A stretch of 64,000 nucleotides of DNA from Apostichopus japonicus (GCF_037975245.1 NC_092572.1:22310489-22374488), one strand, 5' to 3'; shown: positions 35,071 to 48,030, counted from the first letter of the stretch. Numbers and translations: made by a program. Notes: generated by a model from the sequence alone, not told the origin.

Positions 35071-36147
35071 ATTATATTACCAGCCTAACCGTTTAGTCAT
35101 ACATGTTATATTACCAACCTAACTGTTTAGTCATACATGTTGAAGTTCCAACCTAACTGTTTAATAGTCATAGCCTACATGTTATATTACCAACCTAACT
35201 GTTTAGTCATACATGTTGTATTACCAGCCTAACTGTTTAGTCGTACATGTTATATTACCAACCTAACTGTTTAGTCGTACATGTTATATTACCAGCCTAA
35301 CCGTTTAGTCGTACATATGTTATATTACCAGCCTAACTGTTTAGTCATACATGTTGTATTACCAGCCTAACTGTTTAGTCATACATGTTATATTACCAAC
35401 CTAACTGTTTAGTCGTACATGTTATATTACCAGCCTGTTTAGTCGTACATATGTTATATTACCAACCTAACTGTTTAGTCGTACATGTTATATTACCAAC
35501 CTAACTGTTTAGTCGTACATGTTATATTACCAACCTAACTGTTTAGTCTAAGGTGACCAGACGTCTCCGATTTTCGGGGACAGTCCCCAATTACAGTATG
35601 CTGTCCCCGATGAACAATTGTCCCCGAAAATGTCCCCGATTCATCAAAATGTTCAGGAATTTCGAAAATATCCCACATTATTAGTAAAATAATTGTAAAA
35701 ACAAAGTTTAGTCAAGTATGCAGTCGCAGAACGGAACAGGTGGGCCAGTGTAAAGTGGAAACACTGTTAAAAATATGCTAGATCGATCTAGCCTAGCACT
35801 CTTTCGACCGTATAATTGGCAACAACGGCGACACAACGACACTTATAGTGTGAGCATGAGCAACTCACAAGCTCTCAAAGAACCACGTAAAGTAAGTGAA
35901 TTTCATCTAAAAAAAGCTACATTTTTGAAATAAAATTGATTTAAATAGTGCTTCTAAGTATCACCATTTTACATCTGAGCACCTTAGGCACTTGAAAATT
36001 TTCCAAGGGGACACCCCCTCCCCTTAGACCCCTCCCCCATATCAGTCACGCAATAAATGTCCCCGATTCCAGCCAGGCAAATATGGTCACCTTAGTTTAG
36101 TCATACATGTTGTATTACCAGCCTAACTGTTTAATAGTCATACAGTG
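35071..36147. repeat. 34-bp minisatellite, interrupted by a hAT-like insert
   Basis: About 14-15 copies of ATGTTATATTACCAACCTAA plus CTGTTTAGTCATAC, with CAGCC/CAACC and CATAC/CGTAC variants. The array occupies 35071-35548 and resumes at 36095-36147. Some units lack or gain a few bases. Confidence 0.92.
35549..36094. mobile_element. hAT-like MITE inserted in the minisatellite
   Basis: Ends TAAGGTGACCA and the reverse complement of TGGTCACCTTA. Flanked by GTTTAGTC on each side (35541-35548, 36095-36102), an 8-bp duplication, although this word is also part of the surrounding repeat unit. Subterminal CGGGGACA and TGTCCCCGA words repeat in both orientations. The TAGGGTGACCA-type end is known from hAT elements. 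546 bp, non-coding. Confidence 0.88.
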
Positions 36148-37581
36148 TTACATTTGTAAGGTAACTACAGACAAGAGGGCATGCATAAATCATGTGATCC
36201 AGACAATAAACCAAAACGATATATCTGCACATTAATCAAAAATTGAAATTATTATTCAGAAACTCCATTTCAAATATAAAATTCCATTTCATGTAAGAGT
36301 ACAATAGGTAATACATGTGCATCTGTGGTTTTTTGTAAAAAATTGAAGAAAAAAACCTATGTATTGTGGTTCTTTATAGGTGTGATGATGAACAAGGAAG
36401 TTTCTGTTATCATTTTAGCCTGCACCCTGAGGAGAAGCAATTGGTTTAATTCTAACTGACAGCCTGTCCATGAATGACACATCATAGGACTGTAACGCGC
36501 CGCACATCCCCCTCATCATCATCATCACATCGAGTGTCCTGTGATTGTTGAACTGTGAAATATTAATCATATCTCCCCCGCCTTTGAGCTGTTTTGCTCC
36601 GAAATTAAAGAAACGTCACGCTCTCATCTGGAAGGTCGAAAAAATATTAATTGCCTGAAGATGGCTGGACAAAGAGGTTTCATCAAGGAGCACTGGGTCA
36701 AAGGTCACATACCATTAAGAATAATCATTAAAAGCAGAATGATCACAACATTGAACTATTTATAAACATTATAAAGTAGTAAGGCTATGAGGTTTTCCTT
36801 ATGATCGGAGACCTTTGTGGGGACCAGAGAATAAACACTTTAGTAGACATAACTCTGCTGATGTATTCTTTATGAATGGAACAGCTAGTATGAAACCATT
36901 ACATGACTAGATAATAAAACCATGTGATTTTAAAATGAGGTCATATGTATGCCTAGCTTATATCAACAATGAAGCAGGTATTACTTCTTATACTTTGTAC
37001 CCTACAGTCTATCATATTGAAAATTATGTAGTTTTGTGAATTTTTCCAATTTCAGGCAAAACATCCTATATATAGCATTTCTAACTGATGTTAGACAAGT
37101 TCTTATGAAAATCAGTTTGACAAATATGAAATGTGTTTCCCTAGGACCACCTGCAGGTTTAGTCTTGGTAGAATGTTAAAATGACCTAAAGTGAAGATAC
37201 TGCGTGAGCTGAAATATTCTTCAGTCACATTTTAAGAATTAGGTCTAATAAATACTGTACATCATCTGACATATATAGCTTAATTCTCATTTCTTGACTT
37301 ACAGGATTTGTTTTATCTGATTGTCTGACAGGTGTAATTTTGAGAGATGCCCAAGAGTTACTGTATATGATTCTCATATTCAACAGACTTTGGAAACTTC
37401 CAAGGTTACGGATAACAAATTTTAGATTTCTCTGTGATAGGCAAAACATGTTTCTGTTTATTCTTGGCCATTCAATTATATTTGAGCCAGCTGTAAGGTA
37501 ACTGCCCTTTAAACTTTGGAAACAGGTTTAAGCATTTAAGGAATAACAACTTCCAGATAAAGATTTTTAAAAAAGAAAAAC
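36148..37581. other. Robo intron, repeat-poor stretch
   Basis: No gene. The block at about 36400-36720 has more complex, CpG-containing sequence (CATCATCATCATCACATCGA, AAACGTCACGCTCTC, GGGTCAAAGGTCAC). It could be a conserved regulatory element, but nothing in a single sequence proves this. Confidence 0.4.
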
Positions 37582-38520
37582 ATCATTGTTCTCTTATTGT
37601 GATATTTGCTGAAATTGTTTTCATTTTGCCCATAAAATGGAAAACAGTATTTTTTTCTTATTGTGATATTTGCTGAAATTGTTTTCATTGTGCCCATAAA
37701 ATAGAAAACAGCATTTTTCTCTTATTATGATATTTGCTGAAATTGTTTTCGTTTTGCCCATAAAATAGAAAACAGCATTAATCTCTTATTGTGATATTTG
37801 CTGAAATTGTTTCCATTATGCCCATAAAATAGAAAATAGCATTGTTCTCTTATTCTGATATTTACTGAAACTGTTTCCATTATGCCCATAAAATAGAAAA
37901 CAGCATTTTTCTCTTATTATGATATTTGCTGAAATTGGTTTCATTTTGCCCATAAAATAGAAAGCAGTATTGTTCTCTTATTCTGATATTTGCTGAAATT
38001 GTTTTCATTGTGCCCATAAAATAGAAAACAGCATTGTTCTCTTCTTGTGATATTTGCTGAAATTGTTTTCATTTTGCCCATAAAATAGAAAACAGCATTG
38101 TTCTCTTTTTCTGATATTTGCTGAAATTGTTTTCATTTTGGCCATAAAATAGAAAACAGTATTGTTCTCTTATTCTGATATTTGCTGAAATTGTTTTCAT
38201 TGTGCCCATAAAATAGAAAACAGCATTGTTCTCTTATTCTGATATTTGCTGAAATTGTTTTCATTTTGCCCATAAAATAGAAAACAGCATTGTTCTATTG
38301 TGATATTTGCTGAAACTGTTTTCATTGTGTCCATTAAATAGAAAACGGCATTGTTCTATTGTGATATTTGCTGAAACTGTTTTCATTGTGCCCATACAAT
38401 AGAAAACAGCATTGTTCTCTTATTCTGATATTTGCTGAAATTGTTTTCATTTTGCCCATAAAATAGAAAACAGCATTGTTCTCTTGTGGTATTTGCTGAA
38501 ACTGTTTTCATTGTGCCCAT
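37582..38520. repeat. 64-bp minisatellite, about 15 copies
   Basis: Unit: TTCTCTTATTCTGATATTTG, CTGAAATTGTTTTCATTTTG, CCCATAAAATAGAAAACAGC, ATTG. Copies are contiguous and differ by point changes plus small deletions in the TTCTCTTATT segment. AT-rich, with stops in all frames. Confidence 0.95.
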
Positions 38521-41050
38521 CAAAAATTATGACTTTTGAAAATCACTTTCTGCTTACTTGGTTTGAAAATGTCATACTAGTGGATTTTCCTTCTCCATTT
38601 TATTTTTTTTGAGGGGTAGAAGGGTTGTTTTTTATTTTTGTTTTCACTGTTTTTTTAAATTCTTGATTACTCACAACAACACTACAGGGGATCAGCAAAT
38701 CATTTAACAACCAGAAGTCTATCTGACTTTGAGAATCTCTGTAGGAGCCTTGTTAGCTTTTAACAAATCAGATTGAATCTACCGAGCTGACTATTCATAA
38801 AAACTCAGCTTGACTTCACAGATAAGAAAGGGGTGGCTTTGATCTCTAAACATTCCCACCTGCTTTAATCCTTTAAGGACTTCCTCCTTCCTCTATTTTG
38901 TAAGCAGTACTGGTCGTGACTAAATGGAAACAGTTTCTCAGAAGCAAAACCTGTCAATCTTTTAAAAAAGTGTAAACCTTTACAATTTAGGAGTGTGAGG
39001 ACGTTTTGACAAGGTTTCGCCCAGTTCACTGGACTTTCCCTCCTGAGGGCATGAAAAGATTAATAGATAATAGGTCCTACTGAAATTCATATTTGAAAAA
39101 AAAAGCTGCTATCAAACAACATTTGAGTAAGGTTAAACTTTTTTTGTCATGAAAAGTTAATTAACTCTTAGTTCCATGCCTTCAAGACCAAGTGAAGCTT
39201 ATGAGGGGCCACAGAGGTTTAGAAATGTAAACTTAAAATTAATCATTCCTTTGTTCATGCAGTGTATATCGTCCTTCAATATTAGTGCTACAAATTCTTT
39301 TGTTTGTTTCAAGTTGTTGTTTCTTTCTTATGAGAAAAGCTCATTGAAAGCTGACTGGGAAATCTAAAACAGTTTCCTTTGAATATGTATAAAGCCAAAC
39401 TTGATCCCTGGTAGTATGGTACTGACTGTTACCATAGTAACAAAGACTGATTTACCATTAGTAAATTAGGAATAATTAGGGAATAATGAGGATCCTACCA
39501 ACTGCAAGACTCGTCACTGTAAGGTTACTGGTGGGACTGCTAAAATGTTTGCTTGTTTTGAAGATTTAAATTGATCAGTTATACAAATTATTCGTTCCCA
39601 TAACATTTCACTTGACTTATTTGCCTGACATAAACTTATAATAAGGAATTAACTCCATGGATTCAGTATTAGTAGTACCTTGGTTTATAGCCAGCATAAG
39701 GACATTTCTGGATTCCAAGTGAGTTGTGTTGAATGGAGTTCAATTAGTAGTATAGTGTTAATAGCATACTCTACCTGAGTTGAATGTTTGTCAAAACCAT
39801 TCAGGCAAGGCTTCAGGTAGTTTGTCTGCTATTAAGTGGTCTTTTTTCCACCCCTCTCTCACACACACGCATATATATATATAAATATATATATATTAAT
39901 GTGGATACGTTATGTATTTTTTCGCTGTAAACTTTTGCATGTTTGACCTTGGTTCTATTAAAATAAACAACCTCTTAATTGATGGATAAACTTATACAAA
40001 TGGGAAACGCTCAGCGAGGACCATTGCAAATAACAGCCTCAGGCTAACTTTACAAGATATGTTTATATTGATTATGATTTGGTTCTTATGATCTAATATG
40101 TTTTTGGTTAAGATCATTGAGTTAGATCAACAGCATTTCTGAGACCTCTCGCCATGAAGCGATTTAAGTCACCTTAGATGTGGCCTTCTAGATTCTCTCG
40201 GATACCTGATGGCAATGTTGGTTCTTGTTGGTAATGTATACTATATTTTAGGATGTGGTTTCCAAGTTAATCTGAAGTGGTGGATTTACCATGTTGTGAA
40301 GGTTCTTGCATCGGTGGTCAGTTGATTTTGTACAGGTGGAGTAGGTAGTATCAGAGAAAGAAAATGAGTCCACACGGTGGTATCATGGCCTAATTTTAGG
40401 CTTTACAAATTAGCTCCAACTGTCAACGTCAATTTTCAAAACAGTGTTAAGGTTTCCCAATTCATTGCTCCTCAAACAATAATTTTCACACCCCTTTCGA
40501 TGCACCAATAGCTATTTTCTCTTTTCTTCTTTGGTTTCATTTATTTGGGATATAATTTCCTCAACTACTAAAATGAAGCTTATTTATTGAACATCACGAA
40601 ACTTTTGTTAGCCAAAAACAATTGAACAGGATTGTTTAAGTTAAGGTTATATGCAAGCACTAACAACTATATGCATAACTGTAGTATGTAGTTCCTTAAT
40701 TACATGTTGTATAATCAAATAAAATGTGAACATTACATATATTTAGAGGAGTTTACATCCTGGCCCAGTGGATTGCTTTAACTTACTAACTACCATCAAA
40801 TTGAATAATAACAAGTTGCCCACAACCATGCTGACCAAGATGACTGCTATCATGTTTCTTTTACAAAGTCAAACTAAAAGACTGTTTTATCATATATTTT
40901 TAGAAGGAGAAATTTGTAGATAACATAGAAAGTGTAATCCTGGATTTGAAACTACCTTGTCAGCTTTTATTGAAGTGAATATTCACCAGTGGTGATTTAA
41001 CAATAAAGTGCTTCTCTATGCCCATGCAAGTATCCCAATGAAATGGGTAT
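38521..41050. other. Robo intron, gene-free stretch
   Basis: No exon recognised. An (AC)/(AT) microsatellite lies at about 39860-39897. Confidence 0.55.
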
Positions 41051-41594
41051 TAGACCAGGCTATGAATGAGCTAGGTATCACCTGGAAGGAGGATTTATCT
41101 CATGTGGTGTTTCTAGACCAGAATTTCATAAGGAATAAGAATATCTTGGGCAAAAAGCCCAAATCCTGAACGCACCCCCCCGAAAATTTCATTGCTAGAG
41201 AATGGCGCTCAGCGATCGTAAGTAGTTATGAAGCTGGAAACATTGATGACAATGGATGTACAGAATCACTAGATCTGAGATGGCCTGAGAAGGTTATGCC
41301 TGGCCATGTGCAAGAACTGTTTCTAGATAATGGTTGTGAAGACTTTCTAGGCGACAGTGATGATAGCGATTCAGAAGATTAAGTAAGCATAATTGTTATG
41401 TACTTCAAAGCAAACAGACTTTTAAATCTGTCCAAAGTTAGAGTATTTGTATCCTATTTAAACTAATGGTTTTTTTTTCACAAGTCAATGTAAAAATTGA
41501 AAAAATTTCTGTGACGAAATTCTGGTCTAGAAAAACCACACATGAGATAAATCCTCCTTCCAGGTGATACCTAGCTCATTTATAGCCTGGTCTA
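41051..41594 (+). mobile_element. DNA element with long (77-79 bp) terminal inverted repeats
   Basis: Left arm 41051-41127 and right arm 41516-41594 are inverted copies with one substitution and a small indel region (TAGACCAGGCTAT, GAGCTAGGTATCACCTGG, AAGGAGGATTTATCTCATGT, TCTAGACCAGAATTTC). TAT flanks both sides, so a TA or TAT target duplication is possible. The interior keeps an open frame on + (41170-41382). The structure fits an internally deleted cut-and-paste transposon; the superfamily is not determined. Confidence 0.88.
41170..41382 (+). pseudogene. remnant 3' coding end inside the long-TIR element
   Basis: A 70-codon frame without an in-frame ATG at its start, ending TAA. It reads like a real C-terminus: FIAREWRSAIVSSYEAGNI, then CTESLDLRWPEKVMPGHVQ and ELFLDNGCEDFLG, finishing in an acidic DSDDSDSED tail. 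A stop lies directly upstream and no splice acceptor is obvious. The right inverted repeat begins about 130 bp downstream. The likely origin is the last part of the element's transposase or accessory protein, left after deletion of the rest. I cannot name the family. Confidence 0.6.
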
Positions 41595-43189
41595 TATGAT
41601 CTCAATCAAAGCCTTCCTTGATGTAGTATACAATTGATGCATAACTTGCTACACATGTGACAAGTGGACCATCTTTTAACCTCTATAATGGGACCCCCTG
41701 TGGGGACATCTCGTCCCTTTTCTGTCACCACTCAATTATCTGCTCACCATTAATTTACTCTCAAATAACCCTGTCACCAAACCCCCCTGAAATTAACAAT
41801 GGCAGATTGGACCACTACTAGCCTAACCAGTTCATCCTAACAATACATCTGAACAAAGGAGAGAAAGCTGCTGGGTTGTCGTGGGATCGAACAATCTAAT
41901 GAGGAATTGATTTGTACATTATGAATTCAATACAGATCAGTGTGGTCCATTAGTCTCTAATTGGTCTAGTAACCATTTCCCTGTTTGGCGACCAAACCGA
42001 TGAAAGCATCCAAGACAACAGAATTCAACTCTCACAGAACTTGACAACAAGTTGTTTGCAGTTGTCAAAGCATTGAGATTTGAGAATTCATGTTCTGGTT
42101 TGCATGTAGCAGCATGTTTGGTAATCTCTCCTTCACGGTCCTTTGGACTCTCAATATCAGAATATATCCAGTCACAGCTCTTAATAATCATGACGAAATA
42201 TGTATCTGAATTATGTGCACACCCCCCCCCCCCACTACTTCCCCCAAGACAGCATCAATTTAAGCTGTAGGTTGTTTCAGTTGTGAGAATACTACTACAA
42301 TTTATTGACTTAGCCCACATCCCAGATATTGATCTATTATCTCTAAATATTGTTAATTAATGTGAATGGTGATGAACATAGTTTATAATTTCATTCCCAA
42401 ACTTTTCAGTAACAGGTAATGCGTTGTGGTTGCTGGATTCAAAATGTCCACTCAATTAGTATATACCCCCTTTCCTATTCTTACTCCCCCCCCCTCCCCC
42501 TCCATGCAAAATGATTTGCATCTTGTGCCAATGTCCTGGTAGTATTTGGATTGTTTGTGATGTCCACCCAAAAGTACAAATGGGTTTAATTCAGAGAAGT
42601 AAATCATTTCTACTAAACAATCAACTCAAACTACAAAGTATTAGCAATGCATTATACTAACAATCAAAATCACTGCCTGTGATCTGTTATCCTCTCAAGA
42701 AGGTTTAAATTACTGTAGATGGATATTTCAAACTTTAAAGTTGTGATGAGCTAGTAGATTGGATAATTGCTATTACTCAAATAATTTGATTTCATTGAAT
42801 TCCGTTTTCAGAGAGTTATCCTAGGCAACCTTAGAATTGCAGCCAATTAACTTTGTTTGTTGCTAAGGTTAATTGCTTTGATGAGGCAATTTCACATGCA
42901 GTATAGGCAATTACTACGATTTATGTGTTTGATTAAGTTTTTGCGTTCGGATCGGTAAAGTACGTGTTCTCGCCAAGCTTTGTATAAAGTAAACCATCTA
43001 GGTTGTCCAAGATTGCAAGCTGTGATGTTCATTTATGGACTGACCGCATCATTTGGGATTTTTGAAATTACTTTCTGTCCTTTAACATTCAGAGTCGAGA
43101 GGGTGGACAACATTCAAGACTACAACTGCTGTAGGACATGTTAGCTTGGTCTGTTTGCCAGTATTCACAAATTTATTTATTATTTTTTA
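41595..43189. other. Robo intron, gene-free stretch
   Basis: No exon. C12 run at 42222-42233 and further C runs at about 42486-42503. The words CCTAGGCAACC (42820-42830) and GTTGCTAAGG (42859-42868) resemble inverted RFX half-sites. Confidence 0.5.
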
Positions 43190-43206
43190 TTTTACCAAAT
43201 TTATAT

Positions 43207-43245
43207 AGCGCTCTTTTCATGCTTAAGCATGTTCAAGAGAGCGCT
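43207..43245. repeat. nested palindrome / hairpin
   Basis: Outer stem AGCGCTCT (43207-43214) with AGAGCGCT (43238-43245), enclosing the perfect 14-bp palindrome CATGCTTAAGCATG (43218-43231). Flanked by TTTATATAGCGCT-type sequence, a word often seen at the ends of interspersed repeats in marine animals. May be a repeat remnant. Confidence 0.65.
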
Positions 43246-44945
43246 TTACAATGACAACAAAATGACAAAACCCTTAAAATATGAATGAAATATGAATGAG
43301 GCAAGCAGTCAATTAGCGAGCTTTTTTTTGTCTGTTCTGCTTACCCACACAGTACAGAAGATAATAACATAAATAATAACACTTTCTGTCCTCCTACATC
43401 TTGCCATCTATTCTAGTTTCTTCTTACTTTTCTTCTTCTTCTTCTTTTTCTCCTCTTGTGATCACACAGTTTGGTTCTGGTAGCAGGGTGTCAATGAGAA
43501 GTTCAAATCAGGATGTAAGAATCTTTCTCAATAGCAATGCCAAAGTAGTTAATAAATGCTAATCCTACCTGCCTTTTGCAATAGGGATAAGATACGCTAG
43601 TTTATGTTATAAAGTTCATTTGTCTCTTTGGAACAGACTTGGGTTCATTTTAAGCTGAATTGAAGAAATGGGACACAGAATTGAAGTTTGTGTTTAAATC
43701 TAGAGTAAGCACTGAATGAAAGTAATCATCAATCAAACAAGAACTTCTCTCTCACTTAATATGACGCTTACTTTCATATTTAATTTTATTCAGTGCAATA
43801 AAGAATCCTTAAAATAAACGGAATATATTCTCCTGGAAAGGATCGTTCCCAGCTTCAAAGCAGTCTCTTAAAGTTTTACCAGGTTTCAAAGATCTACAAG
43901 AATTTTTTTGAAGTAGGAAGGGAACCAACTTGTGTTATTTGACAATCTTGCAAACCACAAGGGCTTTGCAGAAGCAGCTAAATATACCAGCTCTTAAAAT
44001 CAACCACCTGCTGCCGAACCACCAAGAGATTTCAAACGGAACATGATTTCCGTTTGACATTTACGGCAAGAATAAGTATGAATTTGCTTGAAATTTGCCC
44101 AATGTAGAAGTAGGTCCCTGAATTCCTTATGTAATAACTTAGAAAGTAATGCACTATATTCAATGCAGTTCATTACTGGTGAATGAACAGACTGCTTTGG
44201 GGGTGGGTGGCTTATAAATAACCAAATATCACATCAATGTTAAACTGCTTTTTTACAAAGTCATCAAGTTCCTTGACATTTTAGGTGCAGTAACTTTTTA
44301 ATCCTGATGCTAACCACCAAAGATTACTAAGGATTTAGGTGTTCAGCTATCACTTACATAGTTAAGTCAAGAAGGAGTTTATCAGACATTCTGGTAGTAG
44401 GGAATAGGGTTTGTGCTGGTTTTCGAAGTTCAAACTTTTGTTTTTTTTGCTTTTCATGAAGAGAATTTATTGTACATGCATGATTCTCTTTCAAAACCAT
44501 CTAAGATTTTTGAGGCTATAAAGGATCATATATTATGCTGTATCTTTTAATTTTTTCTATATAAAAAAAAAAAAAATATATTCAATTAACCGAAACATTT
44601 TTTTTTGTAACTAAGTATTTATTTCACAAATGAAGTGAATATTAACGTCAAGGGTCAGATGGTACCTGGACTAATCTGTGTGGTTCCTTTAACTTCCTGT
44701 ACCTTGAATTTCTGCTTGTAAACTTCAAGACTAACAAAAGCTAACAGTTAAGCATAATCCTCTCTATGGTCAAACAGAAGTTTATCATATCACCCATTAT
44801 TCTGAGGTTTATGCAACAAAGCCTGATTGTAGATATTCCGGTACCAAAAAATGGTAGATTTTTTTTTTACAGAAATTTGTTCCCCGACTGGCAGACAAAG
44901 AGCATAGGTTTCCCTGCTCCCTAATGACCCACTTCATTACTTGGC
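43246..44945. other. Robo intron, gene-free stretch
   Basis: No exon. A CTTCTT-rich tract at about 43428-43452 and A/T homopolymers near 44564-44608. Confidence 0.5.
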
Positions 44946-45263
44946 TCAGGTACCCCTCATTACTTGATCACTCCATCTATCAGCCACAATTGGATTAGAA
45001 TTTTTAATTAATTTGAAATTCATTGCTCTCAGTAATATTATTGCCGCTACTTTCCGTCTTATCTTGTCTGTTCTTTGTATGGATATGTTCTGGAGCTTGA
45101 TGACTAACTCGATTGGAATTTCTTTCCAATTTCTAACCCATAACAATCCATTAATGAAATTTTCAGGCTCGCAGGATAGAAATCTTAAATACCGCCAAAG
45201 TTTTGTTTGGTTTACAAATACGCCAGTTTCCTCCCCCCCAAACCAGGGCTTGTAACCACTCAT
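44946..45263 (-). pseudogene. possible decayed LINE reverse-transcriptase tail
   Basis: A 105-codon frame with KLWRYLRFLSCEPE, LLWVRNWKEIPIEL, DKIRRKVAAIILLRAMNFKL and NSNPIVADRW. The last part resembles the helical tail after the reverse transcriptase of L1/Tx1-like LINEs (hydrophobic LALLLARKxI, then SPPxxxxW). No catalytic domain lies beside it, and a second overlapping - frame (45163-45504) is in another phase. Weak call; it may be chance. Confidence 0.22.
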
Positions 45264-46449
45264 TTAGCTTCTTTTGCAATAATGTCAGATTAACGAAGTT
45301 GACTAGATACGCCGAGAAATAAGTCCTGGGATTCCTCGGAATTGGAAGCAACAAAAGGACATGTACCTCGTGCGAGACAAAAACACTGGATGCTCGAAAT
45401 ATACCCACAGGGTAGAGTAATCCACTTAGCCACAATTTACAGTCTGAATATGGCCACAATGCTCCGGGCATTATTATGCAAATAGATTTTCTGTTATTGT
45501 TCACACAGCTGTGTCAGTCAAGCGCAAGCGATAAAAAGAGTAACGAAGGTGAAGGGAAAAAGCGTGAAATGAGGTATCTTGTCTGTTAAAGTAGCGAAAG
45601 TTGATGGTTTACTCATATTTGCTGGCTGTAGGGCTTTATTTTTCGTCTCATGGGGTCTTACTATAGCCATCCAGTAGTGGGCACTCTAATGTGATGTTTC
45701 ACCTCATAAGAGGTGTTTGGGAGATAACCAGAAGGTCTGCCGAAAAGTTCAATGAATCTCTAACAGTTGTTCTACTTATGATGATAGCGGAGAGTACGTG
45801 TGGTTCATTAACTTTAAGAGCTGACTGTGATGAAGAACAAAGAAATTTCTGCTTATTTTTGGGAAGATTTTTATCACTTTCACCCATATTCTTCATGATC
45901 AAGTGACTTTATGAATCACAAATTGCTTAAAGCTATAGAGCCTTCTTTTATATGTGGATTAGTGTTTTTTTTTTAATGACACTGCGCAAGTTAAAACCTC
46001 TTGGGATTGGTCAAGAAATGTTTTCATACTGGACGCTATAAAATCTCATAGCTTTAAGGCAAGGTGTGAGTTCTTTAGAGTTAAGATACACAGTTATATA
46101 GATACCAATATATAAAGTGATATAGTGATATATAGAGACCAAAAATACCAACAGAAGACTGTACAACACTGTAATTGAGTAAATGTACAATTTTTTTACT
46201 AAGTGGTTCTCTCAATTTTCTGTGAGTAGAATCACTGATCACTGAATATTACTGTTAGTGTTGGGAACTGGATTTGGATAGTAATCTATAGTTAAGTTAG
46301 CTCTACTGTTCAAGTTAATCAAATGTGAGATAATAACATTAATAGATAACGGATCAGGTTAAATAGACCTTTTCATTGAGTACAAGTTTATTCTGGATAT
46401 GTTATTGGATCAAATCTAATAAGCTCAATTTTGTAAAAAAAAAAAAAGC
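45264..46449. other. Robo intron, gene-free stretch
   Basis: No supported gene. Two open frames overlap on opposite strands at 45691-45906 and neither has a recognisable domain. Confidence 0.5.
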
Positions 46450-47092
46450 ATTTTCTAACAAAAAAATAATAATGATCATAATAATGATAATTCAATTCAA
46501 TTAAATTAAATTTTTTGTTTAAATAAATCAAACAATGGTAAAGTGATTCATAGTTTTAAAACCATTTCTTTTTAAGATAACTTACAATAAATGACCTGCT
46601 ATAAAACATGAAAGACTAGTACAGCAAACTAATACAAGAATGGATTATTAGCTATAGTTCTTGACTTTCATAACAAATATTATAGCTATTTGTACGTTAT
46701 AGGCGTTTCTTTGTGTTTAACCATGTAACCATGCCATTAAGCTTTGTGTTCTCATGTGTGGTTGCACAATGGATGTAGCCATTTTGGCAGGTTGCCAAAG
46801 TTCACCTACATTGTTACAAAATAGTTCAATTCTTATACTAATTAATACTACATTTTATGATGTAGTCTTGATTTATTCAATGTATGAATAGCTAAACTAA
46901 TTTAGGAATATACTCTCAGCAAAGAAAGTCAACCAGTAGCTAAAAGAGAATATTAATCATTTTATGTTGTAGTATTGCTCCACAAACACTTCATTATAAA
47001 TTCAGCACTTTCTAATAAAACAATAATAATAATTAAATTAAATTAGTTTTTTTGTTGTAAATAAATCAAACAATGGTATAATGATTCATAGC
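46450..47092. repeat. two diverged direct copies of an A-rich segment
   Basis: 46450-46553 and about 47005-47092 share GCA(T/C)TTTCTAA, an AATAATAAT-rich stretch, AATTAAATTAAATT and TAAATAAATCAAACAATGGT followed by A(A/T)GATTCATAG-like sequence. About 450 bp of unrelated sequence separates them. Source unknown. Confidence 0.7.
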
Positions 47093-47716
47093 ACAAGGTT
47101 GTAACCAAATTCTATTGACTTTACAAATTGAGACTGAAATTATGAATTGTGTTCCATTAATGATTTGATGTATCTTTATGTATTTTTAAAGGTGTAACCT
47201 TGTTTTGGCCCCTCGGTGTATAATATCTAACCTACTTTCCATTATTGCACACCTTCATTTGCTGCTCTAAATATGTCTGAAACAATATGTATTAAGATAT
47301 AATATAATACTCCTCCTGCACATGATGTGACTGTCATTAAGAACTGTACATTGGTTAATTAATGCATATTAAAACAAACACCTCCACCCTAGGTCATGCT
47401 TCATCAACCATGTGTGGGAAAACTGTGCATTTCAGGTGTAGGATTAACACTCTCCAAATGTAAAGTGATATATGTGTCACCCTCAAGACCCTCTTAGATT
47501 TATACATAATTCAAATATCACAGGAATGGCAATAATATATCCACCTAAAGACTGGACGTTAAAGCTAGAAGGACATAGAACTTTACAGTATTGATGCTAA
47601 CTGTACATAGTCTCGGGAGTGGAGTTACCATTGAATGAAATGAAATCAAATTTATAGCACAAAGGTCCTCCAAGTAGTCGATGGATGGTGATGTCTGTAT
47701 GAAGGTAAAATATTAC
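47093..47716. other. Robo intron, gene-free stretch
   Basis: No exon. An AT-rich homeodomain/POU-like word TTAATTAATGCATATTAA lies at about 47354-47371. Confidence 0.5.
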
Positions 47717-47979
47717 CTTTATATATATATTATATATATATTTTATGTATATTTTATATATATATTTTATATATATACATATATATATATGTTGAGACTA
47801 GTTGCGACTAGTGGAACACTAGTAGTTGCAACTCTTGAGTTGTCTGATGATCGTTCAACGCGTGAAACTCTGAGTTACAACTACTAGTGTTCCACTAGTC
47901 TCAACTAGTCTCAACATATATTCCGCTCTGTCCACCAGACATAGAGCACTCTGCGCCAAGATATACGCCAACCAACCAA

Positions 47980-48030
<51 letters not shown>

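Noticed and set aside
37582-38520. CRISPR-like array
   Set aside because: Units are contiguous 64-bp copies without unique spacers, in a eukaryotic intron.
45691-45906. small gene on either strand
   Set aside because: Open on both strands over the same bases with no domain; cannot be chosen over chance.
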